NCBI GenBank assembly: GCA_003645255.1
Contig: QNES01000018.1
Coordinates: 1 to 38,992 of the forward strand
Source of the DNA: Gammaproteobacteria bacterium
Lineage (GTDB): Bacteria > Pseudomonadota > Gammaproteobacteria > Beggiatoales > Beggiatoaceae
Direction of reading: 5' to 3'
DNA length: 38,992 nt
Shown: piece after piece, positions 38,959 to 38,992 of the stretch
Layout of the letters: each line of letters opens with the position of its first letter
Position numbering within the stretch: position 1 is the first letter of the stretch
The notes under the pieces: generated by a model
Database searches by the model: none
Seen by the model: the letters and a program-made list of their open reading frames with translations, nothing else
Told to the model about the DNA's origin: nothing
Position numbers and translations under genes: made by a program

Positions 38959-38992
38959 GGCTTGAAAGTTTTTTCAGTTATTAAAATCTCAT

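Overview
The window reads as chromosomal DNA of a large gammaproteobacterial sulfur bacterium of the Beggiatoaceae/Thiotrichales type. Three observations support this. The core genes (aroK, aroB, a DamX-like protein, argH, dacB, an RND pump) are gammaproteobacterial in kind and synteny. The DNA is AT-rich and full of short hairpin repeats. Perfect TAACTGA heptamer repeats end one base before the start codon of dacB, and a slightly degenerate set does so before argH, a trait described for marine Beggiatoaceae. The taxonomic call is inference; no rRNA or tRNA gene and no CRISPR array is visible.

Layout, left to right. 1-3200: the 5' part of an unknown gene, a PP2C phosphatase with its FHA partner, an FmdB-like small protein, an SDR oxidoreductase and a BamE-like lipoprotein. 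3379-8093: the conserved aroK-aroB-damX cluster on the minus strand, split by a solo tnpB (IS200/IS605 type). 8176-12186: a DUF1624-type membrane protein, a glycine-zipper envelope protein and a VIT-VWA-OmpA fusion. 12330-15826: argH, then nnrS and a cytochrome c'-like protein, plausibly a nitric-oxide handling pair. 15916-17697: a McrB-like AAA+ NTPase with a Cys/His-rich N-terminus and no McrC beside it.

17698-19134 is a 1.4-kb gene-free stretch of nested inverted-repeat elements. It includes a 114-bp MITE-like unit with perfect 18-bp terminal repeats and an 11-bp target duplication, lying inside a larger pair of 20-bp inverted repeats. Then come an SCP2-domain gene and an RND efflux pair (adaptor plus a permease with a long C-terminal extension) bracketed on both sides by heptamer-and-hairpin structures, followed by an FkbM methyltransferase and dacB (PBP4).

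28300-32350 is accessory in character: a PD-(D/E)XK-like nuclease candidate, two broken copies of a Phd-type antitoxin gene that share an identical 54-bp block and are each cut by a TAGGGTGGGC repeat, and a DEDDh exonuclease-P-loop ATPase fusion carrying one frameshift. The right end holds a 1738-residue hybrid sensor (about 13 propeller repeats, histidine kinase, receiver, GGDEF and EAL) and a TM-anchored basic protein.

The best candidates for something new are the exonuclease-ATPase fusion, the McrB-like protein with its Cys/His-rich head, the family of tandem heptamers (TAACTGA, TAACAAC, TAACCAT, AATTNNN) placed at start codons, and the nested miniature inverted-repeat elements.
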